Positions 50,620 through 59,839 of a stretch of 64,000 nt of DNA are shown here, in pieces. Under the pieces are notes generated by a model. That model saw only the letters and a list, made by a program, of their open reading frames with translations, was not told the origin of the DNA and ran no database searches. Source of the DNA: Blautia sp. Its GTDB lineage: Bacteria; Bacillota; Clostridia; Lachnospirales; Lachnospiraceae. A program made the translations under genes and the position numbers. Within the stretch, counting starts at the first letter, position 1. Each line of letters opens with the position of its first letter. The stretch is from NCBI GenBank assembly GCA_026169535.1, contig JAPFCU010000045.1, positions 1 to 64,000 on the forward strand, read 5' to 3'.

Positions 50620-52812
50620 TTAGTTCTTTAATTTCAGATAAAACTCCCAGCTCTGATACTCCACCTTTGCCTCAGGCAGCGGAAGACCGCCGTACATCAG
50701 CGCTCCTCCTGTATATTCCCTGCCTTCCAGAAGGTAAATTCCCTCTTCTTTCAGCCCTCTTAACAATACCCGTGCCGGCGGATCGTTTGTCCTTACCTTA
50801 GATGCAACAACACTTACCAGCGCTTCCTTCTGATCCGGGCTGACAAACTCCCATGCGGCATAATGCCGTTCCTCAGAAGGCGCTGTCAGACGGAAGTAGT
50901 CGCCTCTCTGGATCAGTTCATAATACTCCTTAAACCGGCCGATCTGTTTCCTGATTTCTTCCTTTTCCTCTTCTGTCAGCTTAGCCGGATCCAGCTCATA
51001 GCCAAAGGTTCCTGCCATAGCTACTGTCGCCCTTGTGCCAAGTGGTGTAGTCCTTCCAGTCTGATGATTTGGGCAGGCAGAAACATGCGCTCCCATAGTG
51101 CTGACCGGATAACAGAAGGATGTTCCATACTGGATCTCCAGACGCTCAATGGCATCCGTATCATCACTGCACCAGATCTGGGGCGTATAGTGAAGCATTC
51201 CTGCATCAAAGCGTCCACCTCCTCCGCTGCAGCCTTCAATGAGCATATCCGGATATCTTCTGCCCAGACGGTCCAGAAATTCGTACAGACCAAGCACATA
51301 TCGATGAAGCACTTCTCCCTGACGGTCTGCAGGAAGCTGGGCAGAATATACATCACAGATACTTCTGTTGAAATCCCATTTCAGATAATCCACATCTGCT
51401 TTATCCAGAACCTGGGTCATCTCCTCAAAAATATGATCCCGCACATCCTTTCTGGAAAAATCAAGAACCAGCTGATTCCGGGATCTTACCGGATTTCTTC
51501 CCGGAATCTGGAATGCCCAGTCCGGATGCGCCCGATAAAGATTGCTGTCCTGAGACACGCATTCCGGTTCGTACCAGATACCGAATTTCATTCCAAGACC
51601 ATGAATTTTTTCTGAAAGCTCCTGTAAAGTACAGCCCAGTTTTTTTTCATTGACCTGCCAGTCTCCAAGCCCGCTGTTATCATCGTCTCTTTTTCCAAAC
51701 CAGCCGTCATCCATAACAAAAAGCTCTACACCCATGTCTGCTGCGTCCTTTGCCATAGCTATGAGTTTATCCCCGGTAAAATCAAAGTATGTACCTTCCC
51801 AGTTATTGATCAGAACCGGTCTCCTTGCATTTTTAAATTTTCCTCTGCACAGATTGTTTCGGATAGCCCGGTGAAAAATATGGGACATTTTTTCAAAACC
51901 TTTATCGCTGTAGACCATCGCAGCCTCCGGCGCAAAAAAGCTTTCTCCCTTTTCCAGCTTATATCGGAAATTTCCCGGATGGATGCCCATCAGCACTCTT
52001 GTCTGATTAAACTGGTCTTTTTCAGCCTCTGCTAAAAAGTTCCCACTGTACAAAAGAGAAAATCCATAGCAGCTTCCCTGTGTCTCCGATGCCTTAGAAT
52101 CTGCAAGCATCACAAAGGGATTGTACTGATGACTGGAGGTTCCCCGAAGCCCGCCTGCTGACTGAATCCCATGATGGATTGCAGTTCTGGATACCTGACG
52201 CTCCATTTCATGTCTTCCATAAAAAGTCATCCAGTCCCAGTTCCCATAGGGCTGATCCAAACATAAAGACATGACACGTTCCAGATACACCGGTTCTTCT
52301 CCGCAGTTTTCCACGGAAACTGTTCTGGTCAGAAGGTCCAGTTCCTCAAACACTCCATAAAAAAGCTTTACAAGGATATTTTTTCTTTCATTTTTCATGG
52401 TGATCACCAACGTCTCTGCCTGTCCCGGATTCTCTTCATAAAATGCCGGAAGTCCGGGTACCTGATATTTTCCTTTCAGAATCTCACAGCCTTCATATCT
52501 CAGATCCACAGCAGAAGCGCCGTAAGCGTCTCTCACTGCCAGCGCGCTTTCCCGGTAATCGCCTCCCCCGAAGCAGGAATACTCCTGAGGAAGCGTATCC
52601 AGAGAATACGTTCTGTCCATTCCAGCCTCATAGGGATTGCCGGAAAATCCATGATCTCTTTTCTGGATCAGGTATGAAAAATCCATATTCTCCGTTCTTT
52701 TCCCATAATAGGTATGAAGAAGGACTCCCAACGAGTCTGCCTTCATCTGATACATGCTGCTTTTTGTACACAGCGTAAACAAGGAATTCTTTCTGTCCAC
52801 CAAAATAGCCAT
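50620..52812 (-). CDS. GH36 alpha-galactosidase
   Basis: The 730-residue cytosolic enzyme removes alpha-linked galactose from raffinose-type sugars and melibiose. The GH36 landmarks are present: GFSGNPYEAG, LINNWEGTYFDF, MDDGWFGKRDDD, and the nucleophile Asp480 in YLKWDFNRS. The likely acid/base is Asp550 in CSDDTDA, and GCSGGGGRFD lies near 527. The N-terminal beta-supersandwich is complete. No signal peptide is present. It is the last gene of an ABC importer operon. GAGGAAAAG precedes tandem ATGs; I use the second. Confidence 0.95.
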   Translation of the reverse strand: MAILVDRKNSLFTLCTKSSMYQMKADSLGVLLHTYYGKRTENMDFSYLIQKRDHGFSGNPYEAGMDRTYSLDTLPQEYSCFGGGDYRESALAVRDAYGASAVDLRYEGCEILKGKYQVPGLPAFYEENPGQAETLVITMKNERKNILVKLFYGVFEELDLLTRTVSVENCGEEPVYLERVMSLCLDQPYGNWDWMTFYGRHEMERQVSRTAIHHGIQSAGGLRGTSSHQYNPFVMLADSKASETQGSCYGFSLLYSGNFLAEAEKDQFNQTRVLMGIHPGNFRYKLEKGESFFAPEAAMVYSDKGFEKMSHIFHRAIRNNLCRGKFKNARRPVLINNWEGTYFDFTGDKLIAMAKDAADMGVELFVMDDGWFGKRDDDNSGLGDWQVNEKKLGCTLQELSEKIHGLGMKFGIWYEPECVSQDSNLYRAHPDWAFQIPGRNPVRSRNQLVLDFSRKDVRDHIFEEMTQVLDKADVDYLKWDFNRSICDVYSAQLPADRQGEVLHRYVLGLYEFLDRLGRRYPDMLIEGCSGGGGRFDAGMLHYTPQIWCSDDTDAIERLEIQYGTSFCYPVSTMGAHVSACPNHQTGRTTPLGTRATVAMAGTFGYELDPAKLTEEEKEEIRKQIGRFKEYYELIQRGDYFRLTAPSEERHYAAWEFVSPDQKEALVSVVASKVRTNDPPARVLLRGLKEEGIYLLEGREYTGGALMYGGLPLPEAKVEYQSWEFYLKLKN

Positions 52813-52866
52813 CATCTTTTCCTCTTTTCATCCTGCCTGGGATGTTCTTTCTTTTTATTTTTTATA

Positions 52867-53715
52867 TTATTTCACTGCACCATTTACCACGCCATTCAGA
52901 ATCTGCTTCTGGCATACCAGATAAAAAAGAAGGATTGGGATCAGTGCCAGAAGGTAGGATGCAAATGCAAGGTTATAGTTTGTTCCAAACTGTGTCTGAA
53001 AATTCAGCTGTGCCAGCGGAAGAGTATTTTTTCCAGTACCGGACATGATCACCAGAGGAGTCATCACGTCATTCCAGGTACCCAGAGCCGTAAGGACTGC
53101 AACTGTTGCATGCATGGGCTTCATTACAGGGAAAATAATACTCCAGTAGGTCTTCCAGGTACTTGCTCCGTCTACTTTCGCCGCTTCTTCCAGAGCAAGG
53201 GGAATATTTTTCAGGTATCCGGAATACAGAAGAAGGTTCATAGGCATATAAAATACCACATAAAGAATGATGACACCTGCTCTGTTTCCAATCCCCATCT
53301 GAGAAGTCTGTTTTACCAGGGGCATCATCAGAATGGCAAATGGAACAAACATACCACTGACAATGTAAAGATATGCAAATTTATAAAATTTACTTTTCCC
53401 CATATTTCTTCCAATGGCATAGCCTGCCAGCGAATGAAGAAGTATGGCAATCACTACAGTGAGGGCTGTGATCAGCAGAGAATTTCCCAGAGAATTCCAG
53501 AAATCAGTAACCCTCATGGCCTCTGTAAAATTATCAAAGCTCCAGGAAGACGGGAAGGAAAGTGCTCCTGCAATATCGTTCGTCATTTCCGAAGGCTTTT
53601 TGAAAGCAATAATCACTGCCATATAAAGGGGAAAGAAAATCGTCACACAGCCCATGATCAGAAGGATGGTCACCGGCCAGTTGGTTTTTCCCATCTGTTT
53701 GGTATTCTTTTTCAT
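52867..53715 (-). CDS. Carbohydrate ABC transporter permease, MalG type (alpha-galactoside operon)
   Basis: The 282-residue membrane protein has about six helices and the EAA loop LEEAAKVDGASTWKTYWSIIFP of a CUT1 permease. The start shares one base with the stop of the upstream permease, so translation is coupled. It lies 54 bases before the GH36 gene. The C-terminus VVNGAVK is family-typical. The ATPase is not encoded here. Confidence 0.94.
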   Translation of the reverse strand: MKKNTKQMGKTNWPVTILLIMGCVTIFFPLYMAVIIAFKKPSEMTNDIAGALSFPSSWSFDNFTEAMRVTDFWNSLGNSLLITALTVVIAILLHSLAGYAIGRNMGKSKFYKFAYLYIVSGMFVPFAILMMPLVKQTSQMGIGNRAGVIILYVVFYMPMNLLLYSGYLKNIPLALEEAAKVDGASTWKTYWSIIFPVMKPMHATVAVLTALGTWNDVMTPLVIMSGTGKNTLPLAQLNFQTQFGTNYNLAFASYLLALIPILLFYLVCQKQILNGVVNGAVK

Positions 53716-54587
53716 TATAACTGCTCCTCCTTCTTATTCATAAATGTAAGCTGGAATATCGAGATCGCCACAATCACCACAAAAAATATCACTGCATTGG
53801 CACTCTGAAATCCGAACTGTCCTCCATCCATACCGTTTTTGTAGATCAGAAAGGAAATAGATTCCGTACTCTGTGCCGGTCCTCCCTTTGTCAATGCCAT
53901 AATCTGGTCAAATGCCATCAGGAAATTCTTCATGCACAGTACCATATTAATCGTAAAAAACGGAATGATCAGCGGAAAAGTCAGATTTTTAAATTTTGTC
54001 CATCCGGTTGCCCCGTCAATGGATCCTGCCTCATATACATCTTCCGGCACAGTCTGCAGTCCGGAAATATAAATGATCGTATTCATTGCAATGGCCTGCC
54101 ATGCCGCCACAATCACAATGGCAAACCATGCGGTTTTTGTATCCGCCAGCATACTGCTGCTGAGAAAATCAATTCCCAGGGATTTTCCGATAGTCGGAAG
54201 AATATAGGTAAAGATAAAGCTGAAAATATAGCCAACTACCAGCCCTCCCAAAACATTTGGAATAAAATAGATTCCTCTCAGGGCGCTTTTTGCACGAATC
54301 CTGCTGTTCAGGCCCAACGCCAGAATCAGACTGAAAAGATTTACGACAATGGTTGCCACCAGCGCGAATTTAAAGGTAAACAGATAGGAATGTCCCACTC
54401 TGGCATCCTGAAAAAGATCGATGTAATTCCGGAATCCTACCCAGTCATAGCTTCCATAGCCTTTAAAATTAGTGAAGCTGTAAATAAAGCCTTTGATCAG
54501 AGGCAGTGTATTAAATGTAAAGAATAATACAAGAATCGGAATGGTAATCAGCAAAAAAGTGCGTTTTCTTTCGTTTTTCTTCATCAT
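53715..54587 (-). CDS. Carbohydrate ABC transporter permease, MalF type (alpha-galactoside operon)
   Basis: The 290-residue membrane protein has six helices and an EAA-like loop, VPEDVYEAGSIDGATGWTKFKNL. The basic start MMKKNERKR is followed at once by the first helix. It overlaps the binding-protein gene by four bases (ATGA) with GGAGGAAA upstream. With the MalG-type partner it forms the import channel. Confidence 0.94.
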   Translation of the reverse strand: MMKKNERKRTFLLITIPILVLFFTFNTLPLIKGFIYSFTNFKGYGSYDWVGFRNYIDLFQDARVGHSYLFTFKFALVATIVVNLFSLILALGLNSRIRAKSALRGIYFIPNVLGGLVVGYIFSFIFTYILPTIGKSLGIDFLSSSMLADTKTAWFAIVIVAAWQAIAMNTIIYISGLQTVPEDVYEAGSIDGATGWTKFKNLTFPLIIPFFTINMVLCMKNFLMAFDQIMALTKGGPAQSTESISFLIYKNGMDGGQFGFQSANAVIFFVVIVAISIFQLTFMNKKEEQL

Positions 54588-55879
54588 TTATTTCCTCCTT
54601 CCCCGTTCTCTTTCTGATAATCCTGTATCTTGCGGATCAGGTCACGATTATACCGTGTCCAGTCCCTGTCGAATTTTTTCAGCCATGCATCGGTGTCCCC
54701 TTTCATCAGATAGGTCTGGATCATGGCGTCTACTGCCATTTCTGTTGGGTAATAATGATCCTGGTAATCTGTCATCTTACCGGCGTCAATATATTCCTTC
54801 ATACCATCCAGCATGGAAGGAAGCTGAAACTCTCCCTCTTTACAGGGAACTGCATTCTGTTCATCCAGATAGATCTGGATATTTTCATCCTCCAGCATAA
54901 AGCGAAGAACTTCATAAGCCGCCTCTTTTTCCTTACAGTCCTCCATAATACAGAACTGAAGATCGATACCGGAGTTCAGGATCTGTCCGTCTGCGCTGTC
55001 GTTTGCCGGAAAAACAAAAGAATCTATATTCATCTCCGGATTTACGGATTTGATCTGAGGCACCGCATAGCTTCCGATGCAGTACATGGCAGATTCCCCA
55101 CGAGCAAAGGCTGTACATGCATCATTATAGCTGTAAGCATAAGGATCATCCTGTGCGTAAGGAAGAAGCTGGAGGATCTTCTCCGCAAGCTCCCTGTATT
55201 CTTCTGAAAAAGTAGTTTCTCCTCTGTTTACCTGCTGACATACATCTGCCGGAGCAAGATCACAGGCCATGGCGTTCCATGGAGCCAGACAGGTCCAGGT
55301 ATCTTTAAAACCAAAATACAGCGGCTGCTGTCCGGAGGCCTGAATAGTATCCAGAAGTGTCAGAAATTCCTCCCAGGTTGTGGGAATCTCCCATCCATTT
55401 TCCTCAAACATGTCTTTGTTGTACAGGATTCCTGCCGCATTGGCTGCATAGGGAACCGCATATACTCCGTTTCTGGAAATAAATTCCAGGTTCTTATCAA
55501 TATCCAGATATGCCTGTTTAATATCTGCCAGTCCTTCAAAATCTGAAATATCAGTCAGCATATCTGCATCCAGAAAATTAGAGTAGTTCACGTCTCCTCC
55601 GATTCCAATGATATCAGGCTGATCTTCCTTGATAAAACGGGTCTTCAGGATTGTCATAGCTTCATTTGGTGATTCAATGGTCAGTTCAATGTCATCATGG
55701 GAAGCGTTAAATTTCTCTTCCATTTTTTCAAATGCTTTTACTGCCTCCGGTTTATATTGAACCATTTCAATTCTTATTTTTCCGTTATCTGACGAAGAAT
55801 CTCCACATCCGGTAAGGATCATACCAGCACTTAGCAATCCTGCAAAAATCCCTATAACAGACAGTTTCCTTTTTTTCAT
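54584..55879 (-). CDS. Sugar ABC transporter substrate-binding lipoprotein (alpha-galactoside operon)
   Basis: The 431-residue protein is a CUT1-type binding lipoprotein. The signal peptide ends in the lipobox ILTGC, with Cys25 as the lipidated residue, followed by an acidic/Ser spacer. The mature part has KAFEKMEEKFNASHDDIELTI, AANAAGILYNKDMFEENGWEIPTTWEEFL and ARGESAMYCIGSY. The ligand is probably raffinose-type sugar, given the GH36 gene. The ATG at 55879 follows GGAAAGGGG. In contrast with the other binding protein in this window it has a normal lipobox. Confidence 0.94.
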   Translation of the reverse strand: MKKRKLSVIGIFAGLLSAGMILTGCGDSSSDNGKIRIEMVQYKPEAVKAFEKMEEKFNASHDDIELTIESPNEAMTILKTRFIKEDQPDIIGIGGDVNYSNFLDADMLTDISDFEGLADIKQAYLDIDKNLEFISRNGVYAVPYAANAAGILYNKDMFEENGWEIPTTWEEFLTLLDTIQASGQQPLYFGFKDTWTCLAPWNAMACDLAPADVCQQVNRGETTFSEEYRELAEKILQLLPYAQDDPYAYSYNDACTAFARGESAMYCIGSYAVPQIKSVNPEMNIDSFVFPANDSADGQILNSGIDLQFCIMEDCKEKEAAYEVLRFMLEDENIQIYLDEQNAVPCKEGEFQLPSMLDGMKEYIDAGKMTDYQDHYYPTEMAVDAMIQTYLMKGDTDAWLKKFDRDWTRYNRDLIRKIQDYQKENGEGGNK

Positions 55880-55953
55880 TGAATTTCCCCTTTCCTTTCT
55901 TTTGCAGTCCGTTTCCATTCTGTACAGTTTTTACGGATTTATTTTATAGCCTC

Positions 55954-55982
55954 ATTCTATCATTACTGTGGATTCTGGTAAA
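55954..55982 (-). promoter_or_regulatory. Putative promoter of the alpha-galactoside operon
   Basis: On the minus strand, TTTACC (55982-55977) and TAGAAT (55959-55954) are 17 bp apart. The weak -35 fits a promoter that needs an AraC-type activator. Confidence 0.5.
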
Positions 55983-56033
55983 TGGAGCCATGAAACCTAT
56001 TTTATATCATAATACGTTTTTTCTCGAATATAG

Positions 56034-56063
56034 TTGAAGTTACTGCTTATTTTGATATATAAT
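56034..56063 (+). promoter_or_regulatory. Putative promoter of the divergent AraC-family gene
   Basis: TTGAAG (56034-56039) and TATAAT (56058-56063) are 18 bp apart, about 97 bases before the ATG. Confidence 0.6.
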
Positions 56064-56159
56064 AATAAAAAATCCTTGTTTTTCGTTTAAATATCACAGT
56101 TTTACTATCTATTTTTTGTTTATAATTCCCAATTATATAAAATACAAGGAGGATTAAAT

Positions 56160-57017
56160 ATGGCAAATCCCTTATTTCATATATTTTCTGATAATCGCTT
56201 TATGGATCTTACTCTGTATCAGTACGGATACGAAAAATGCAGACCACTTCATTCATTTGGCCCTTCTATCCGCAATCACTTTCTTTTTCATTATATTATT
56301 TCCGGAAAAGGAACGCTGCTTGTAGATGAATCCAGCACAGTCACAAAAGAATATAAGCTTCATGGAGGAATGGGATTCCTCATCGAGCCAGACAGGATCA
56401 ATACCTATTTCGCAGACCGGGAAGATCCATGGGAGTATACCTGGGTAGAATTCAGCGGACTAAAGGCCAAAGAAATCCTGGATACAGCAGGGCTTTCCAC
56501 AGAAACTCCTGTTTTTACGCCCTCTTCTCCACAAATTGCCAACACTCTGAAGGAAGAACTGATACACCTTGCCTCCAGCTCTTCTGAAAGTTCCTCCCTT
56601 CATCTGATCGGCCACCTTTATCTGGTCATGGATGCCATTCTTACAGGCTCCTCCTCAAGAAACCGTACCCAGAATGGAAAGCGTTCTCAATTTTATACAG
56701 ATGAAGCCATTACCTTTATTTCACAGAATTACATGTTTCCAATCACTGTGGAAGACATGGCACAGAGACTGAATCTGGACCGCAGCTATTTCGGCAAAGT
56801 TTTTAAAGAAACCATGGGGATTGCTCCCCAGGAATTTCTTATACGCTATCGAATGTCCAGGGCAGCCGAACTTCTGAAAACCTCAGACATTACCATAAAA
56901 GATATCAGTATTCAGGTCGGCTATCCCAATCAGCTGCATTTTTCCAGAGCCTTCAAAAATGTTTATGGAATCTCCCCACGTGCCTACCGTCAGAACAACC
57001 GGATCATAAAGAAATAA
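56160..57017 (+). CDS. AraC-family regulator of the alpha-galactoside operon
   Basis: The 285-residue protein has an N-terminal cupin-like sugar-sensing domain (HSFGPSIRNHFLFHYIISGKGTL, then EYTWVEFSG) and two C-terminal helix-turn-helices (VEDMAQRLNLDRSYFGKVFKE and IKDISIQVGYPNQLHFSRAFK) ending SPRAYR. This is the MsmR/RafR type. It is divergent from the binding-protein, permease and GH36 genes and probably activates them. AAGGAGG precedes the ATG. It is also near the DUF1836 gene. Confidence 0.93.
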   Translation: MANPLFHIFSDNRFMDLTLYQYGYEKCRPLHSFGPSIRNHFLFHYIISGKGTLLVDESSTVTKEYKLHGGMGFLIEPDRINTYFADREDPWEYTWVEFSGLKAKEILDTAGLSTETPVFTPSSPQIANTLKEELIHLASSSSESSSLHLIGHLYLVMDAILTGSSSRNRTQNGKRSQFYTDEAITFISQNYMFPITVEDMAQRLNLDRSYFGKVFKETMGIAPQEFLIRYRMSRAAELLKTSDITIKDISIQVGYPNQLHFSRAFKNVYGISPRAYRQNNRIIKK

Positions 57018-57085
57018 ATTCCTGAAGAAATATATTTACAAGTAGTTTTGAAAACTATATAATAGGATGCAGAGGTGATAAAACT

Positions 57086-57715
57086 ATGACGATCAATACA
57101 CAGGACATGATAGGAAGCATCCTGGAAAGTATTTCAAGAATTGATTATATCAAACCGGAAGATATTCCCAATATTGACTTATACATGGATCAGGTAACTA
57201 CTTTTATGGAAGAGCAGCTTGCTTCCTCCAAGCGTTATCCGGAGGACAAGATCCTTACCAAAACCATGATTAATAATTATGCCAAAAACAACCTGCTCCC
57301 ATCTCCGGAAAAAAAGCGTTATTCTAAGGAGCATCTGCTGCTTCTGATTTTTATTTATTATTTTAAAAACATTCTTTCCATCAATGATATCCAGACTCTG
57401 CTTGGACCCATTACAGAAAAATATTTTCGCTCCGATTCAGAAATGGATCTTACCACAATTTATAACGAAGTATTCAGTATGGAAAAAGAACAGGTAGAAC
57501 TTCTCAAAAAAAATCTTCTCAGATGCTATCAAACATCAGAGAAGACCTTTGAAAACGCTCCGGAAGAAGATCGTAAATTCCTGAAATTGTTTTCTTTTAT
57601 CTGTTTGTTGAGTTTTGATGTATATACAAAAAAAATGCTCATTGAACAGCTGGTAGACGAACTGCGAAGAGAAAATCCGGATGATTCATCCAAAAATAAA
57701 AAACTAAAGAAGTAA
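57086..57715 (+). CDS. DUF1836-family protein
   Basis: The 209-residue protein shows the DUF1836 pattern: LTKTMINNYAKNNLLPSPEKKRYSKEHLLLLIFIYYFKNILSINDIQTLL (about 58-110). That region reads like a MerR-type winged helix with a helical extension. It ends in a lysine-rich tail, KNKKLKK. The function is unknown; DNA binding is inferred. It follows the AraC gene by 68 bases and may be co-transcribed. AGAGGTGA precedes the ATG. Confidence 0.85.
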   Translation: MTINTQDMIGSILESISRIDYIKPEDIPNIDLYMDQVTTFMEEQLASSKRYPEDKILTKTMINNYAKNNLLPSPEKKRYSKEHLLLLIFIYYFKNILSINDIQTLLGPITEKYFRSDSEMDLTTIYNEVFSMEKEQVELLKKNLLRCYQTSEKTFENAPEEDRKFLKLFSFICLLSFDVYTKKMLIEQLVDELRRENPDDSSKNKKLKK

Positions 57716-57720
57716 TGAAT

Positions 57721-57747
57721 GAACGGGGACCTTTTTCAGGCCCCCGT
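57721..57747 (+). terminator. Terminator after the DUF1836 gene
   Basis: The stem AACGGGG/CCCCGTT with an inner CC/GG and one mismatch lies five bases past the stop codon, followed by TAAATT. It sits between convergent genes. Confidence 0.7.
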
Positions 57748-57784
57748 TTAAATTATCTTCAAAAATCCGCTTCACTTAACATCA

Positions 57785-58522
57785 TTAATACAGATAATCT
57801 TTATTCACATATCCATACTTCCCATGCTTTGGTGAATATACATACCAATAAGTGGAATCACTGGTATCCTTTACCTGCACTGTATCTCCTGTATACAGCT
57901 CACCAATTTCATTTTTGCTGTCATATGCCTTAGCGGTACGAAGTGCAAGATAGCCTTTCGCTACACTGACTGTCCATGTCTGACCTGAAGCTGATGAGGA
58001 AGCGTCCTCCAGATAGTTTTTATTTACATAGCCGCCCTTATTCAGTCCCGGAGAATACACCAGCCAGTAAGTGGGGTCATCTGTATTTGCCACATATACC
58101 GTATCTCCCGTATAAAGCTTGCCTACTTCGTTTTTGCTGTCATATGCCATGGCTGTGCGAAGCGCCAGATAGCCGCTCTGTACTCTGACAGTTTTGGAAT
58201 CGGAAGCACATGCCAGATATTTTCGGTTCACATAACCGGTTTTATTCAGCTTCGGAGAATAGACTGTCCAGTATGTAGCTCCACTGGAATCTGTTACCTC
58301 CACAGTATCTCCCGTATACAGCTCGCCTATTTCGTTTTTTTCATCATAAGCTCTGGCATTACGCAGTGCCAGATATCCGGTTGCAACCGTTACCGTATAC
58401 GTCGTATTTGCTGCATGGCTGGTTTCTGCGGTTACAGGCAGAGAAAGTGCAAAGACAATAACCAGCATTGCTGCCCATTTTAAAAGTGTTGCTGCTGAAA
58501 AATCTTTCCATTTCTTGTTCAT
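57785..58522 (-). CDS. Secreted protein with three bacterial SH3 repeats
   Basis: The 245-residue protein has a signal peptide (1-37, ending TSHA) and three SH3b-like repeats of about 65 residues (about 41-105, 110-170 and 180-245). Each has GYLALR, then AYD-KNE-GLYTGDTV, then TYWxVYSP and GYVNxxYL. Such domains bind peptidoglycan peptides. There is no catalytic domain. It is downstream of the serine-hydrolase gene with a gap of 85 bases and may be co-transcribed. The ATG at 58522 follows AAAGGGGGA. Confidence 0.88.
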   Translation of the reverse strand: MNKKWKDFSAATLLKWAAMLVIVFALSLPVTAETSHAANTTYTVTVATGYLALRNARAYDEKNEIGELYTGDTVEVTDSSGATYWTVYSPKLNKTGYVNRKYLACASDSKTVRVQSGYLALRTAMAYDSKNEVGKLYTGDTVYVANTDDPTYWLVYSPGLNKGGYVNKNYLEDASSSASGQTWTVSVAKGYLALRTAKAYDSKNEIGELYTGDTVQVKDTSDSTYWYVYSPKHGKYGYVNKDYLY

Positions 58523-58607
58523 ATCATCATCCCCCTTTATGGAATATTTTATTTTCTGTTTTGTTCCATAATCCTCTGTTTCACGACTTGTCCCCTGATG
58601 TCCTTCC

Positions 58608-59588
58608 TTACTGCTGATAATAGTCATATATCTGCCTGCTCAATGCAGAGATCGTACTCTGGGCTGCTCCTGCCTCTGACAGATTTTCTGACATAAACAC
58701 GATCACAAGATCATTGGCCGTGTTGTAAATGATGCCTGCATCATTTTCCACATCTGCAAGCTCTCCTGTCTTGTTTGCTACGCTGACGCCCTCAGGCATC
58801 TGTGCCGGTATCTTGTTTCTTCTCTCCTGCGCTGCCAGATGGTCAAACATGGCACAGGCATTTGCATCCCCTTCCATCCATCCGTCATATACTTTTTTCA
58901 AAAAGCGTCCGCAGTCTGCCGGAGAGGTATAATTGTCATCAAACTCATTGCTGTGTAAAAGAAGCCTTCCCATATGAGTATTGGTATATCCGTTCCTGCT
59001 GCAGTAGTCATTCACTGCATTCATTCCCGCAGCACTGTCCCCACCTCCCAGATATTCTGTCAGGATATTCGCCGCATCATTATCACTGACAATGATCATT
59101 TCATGGAGATTATTATCTAAAATGTCCTTACCATACTGTGCAGTCAGACTATCATAGTTCTCGTAAACTGCTCCCATGATAAAAAGCTTGATCAGGCTTG
59201 CCGCCTGCATCCTGTGCTCGTTGATGCTTCCCTCCGTATTCTTTTCCAGATTGCATACATATGCTGACCAGCTGCCATTAGATGAAGGAAATGCCAGATT
59301 GGACAAAAGAACGGATAGTTCTTCATCCGGAACTGCCTCTGACACCTGACCACTTCCAAATACACTCTCTCCTGCTGCTTCTGACGGAGGGGACAATGTT
59401 CCCTGACCTTCTGATATTGTTCCTTCTGCGGGAGGCGGTTCCGGATGATGATCTGGATCACCTTCCTCAGAAGCCTCTTCTGTGCTTCCTCCAAAAACAG
59501 AAGCCTCTGCTGCATAGCAGGGATATGTCAGCAACATAAAAGATGTCAGAATCAGAATCCCTGCTTTTTTTAGTTTTTCGCCATGCAT
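58608..59588 (-). CDS. Secreted class-A-beta-lactamase-like serine hydrolase
   Basis: The protein of about 326 residues has a signal sequence (about 1-27), a Pro/Glu/Ser-rich linker (to about 85), and a beta-lactamase/transpeptidase-like domain. The active-site motifs are complete: SLIK (Ser131, Lys134), SDN (168-170) and KTG (273-275). No Glu166-type omega loop is evident, so it may be a D-Ala carboxypeptidase or other esterase rather than a resistance enzyme. The start at 59588 follows GGAAGGA; an in-frame ATG at 59624 is an alternative. Confidence 0.87.
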   Translation of the reverse strand: MHGEKLKKAGILILTSFMLLTYPCYAAEASVFGGSTEEASEEGDPDHHPEPPPAEGTISEGQGTLSPPSEAAGESVFGSGQVSEAVPDEELSVLLSNLAFPSSNGSWSAYVCNLEKNTEGSINEHRMQAASLIKLFIMGAVYENYDSLTAQYGKDILDNNLHEMIIVSDNDAANILTEYLGGGDSAAGMNAVNDYCSRNGYTNTHMGRLLLHSNEFDDNYTSPADCGRFLKKVYDGWMEGDANACAMFDHLAAQERRNKIPAQMPEGVSVANKTGELADVENDAGIIYNTANDLVIVFMSENLSEAGAAQSTISALSRQIYDYYQQ

Positions 59589-59679
59589 GTCTTTTTCATT
59601 CCTTCCCCAGATCCTGCCCGGCATTTCCCTGTTGTTCCTCGAATAAATGACAGAATTCTTCAATGTTTTATATGATATT

Positions 59680-59708
59680 ATTATAATTTTATTTCTATAA
59701 GCTTGCAA
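59680..59708 (-). promoter_or_regulatory. Promoter of the serine hydrolase gene
   Basis: On the minus strand, TTGCAA (59708-59703) and TATAAT (59685-59680) are 17 bp apart, about 90 bases before the start at 59588. Confidence 0.85.
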
Positions 59709-59839
59709 GTATTTTCTTCTTTTCATTTTCTTTGTTATAGTATATCATATAAGAAACCTGTTTTTGTAATATTCATTATCTAAGATACTTTCTGTACGCA
59801 GCAAAAACAGGCATACTTAATTTTGGGAGGCGATTTTTT

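Noticed and set aside
52714-53808. A 364-codon plus-strand frame opposite the GH36 operon permease
   Set aside because: It lies antisense to a permease with a clear EAA loop, and its residue composition is unlike a real protein.
58608-59588. Beta-lactamase resistance gene
   Set aside because: SxxK, SDN and KTG are present, but no clear omega-loop Glu could be placed. The position in a wall-remodelling cluster favours a housekeeping serine hydrolase.
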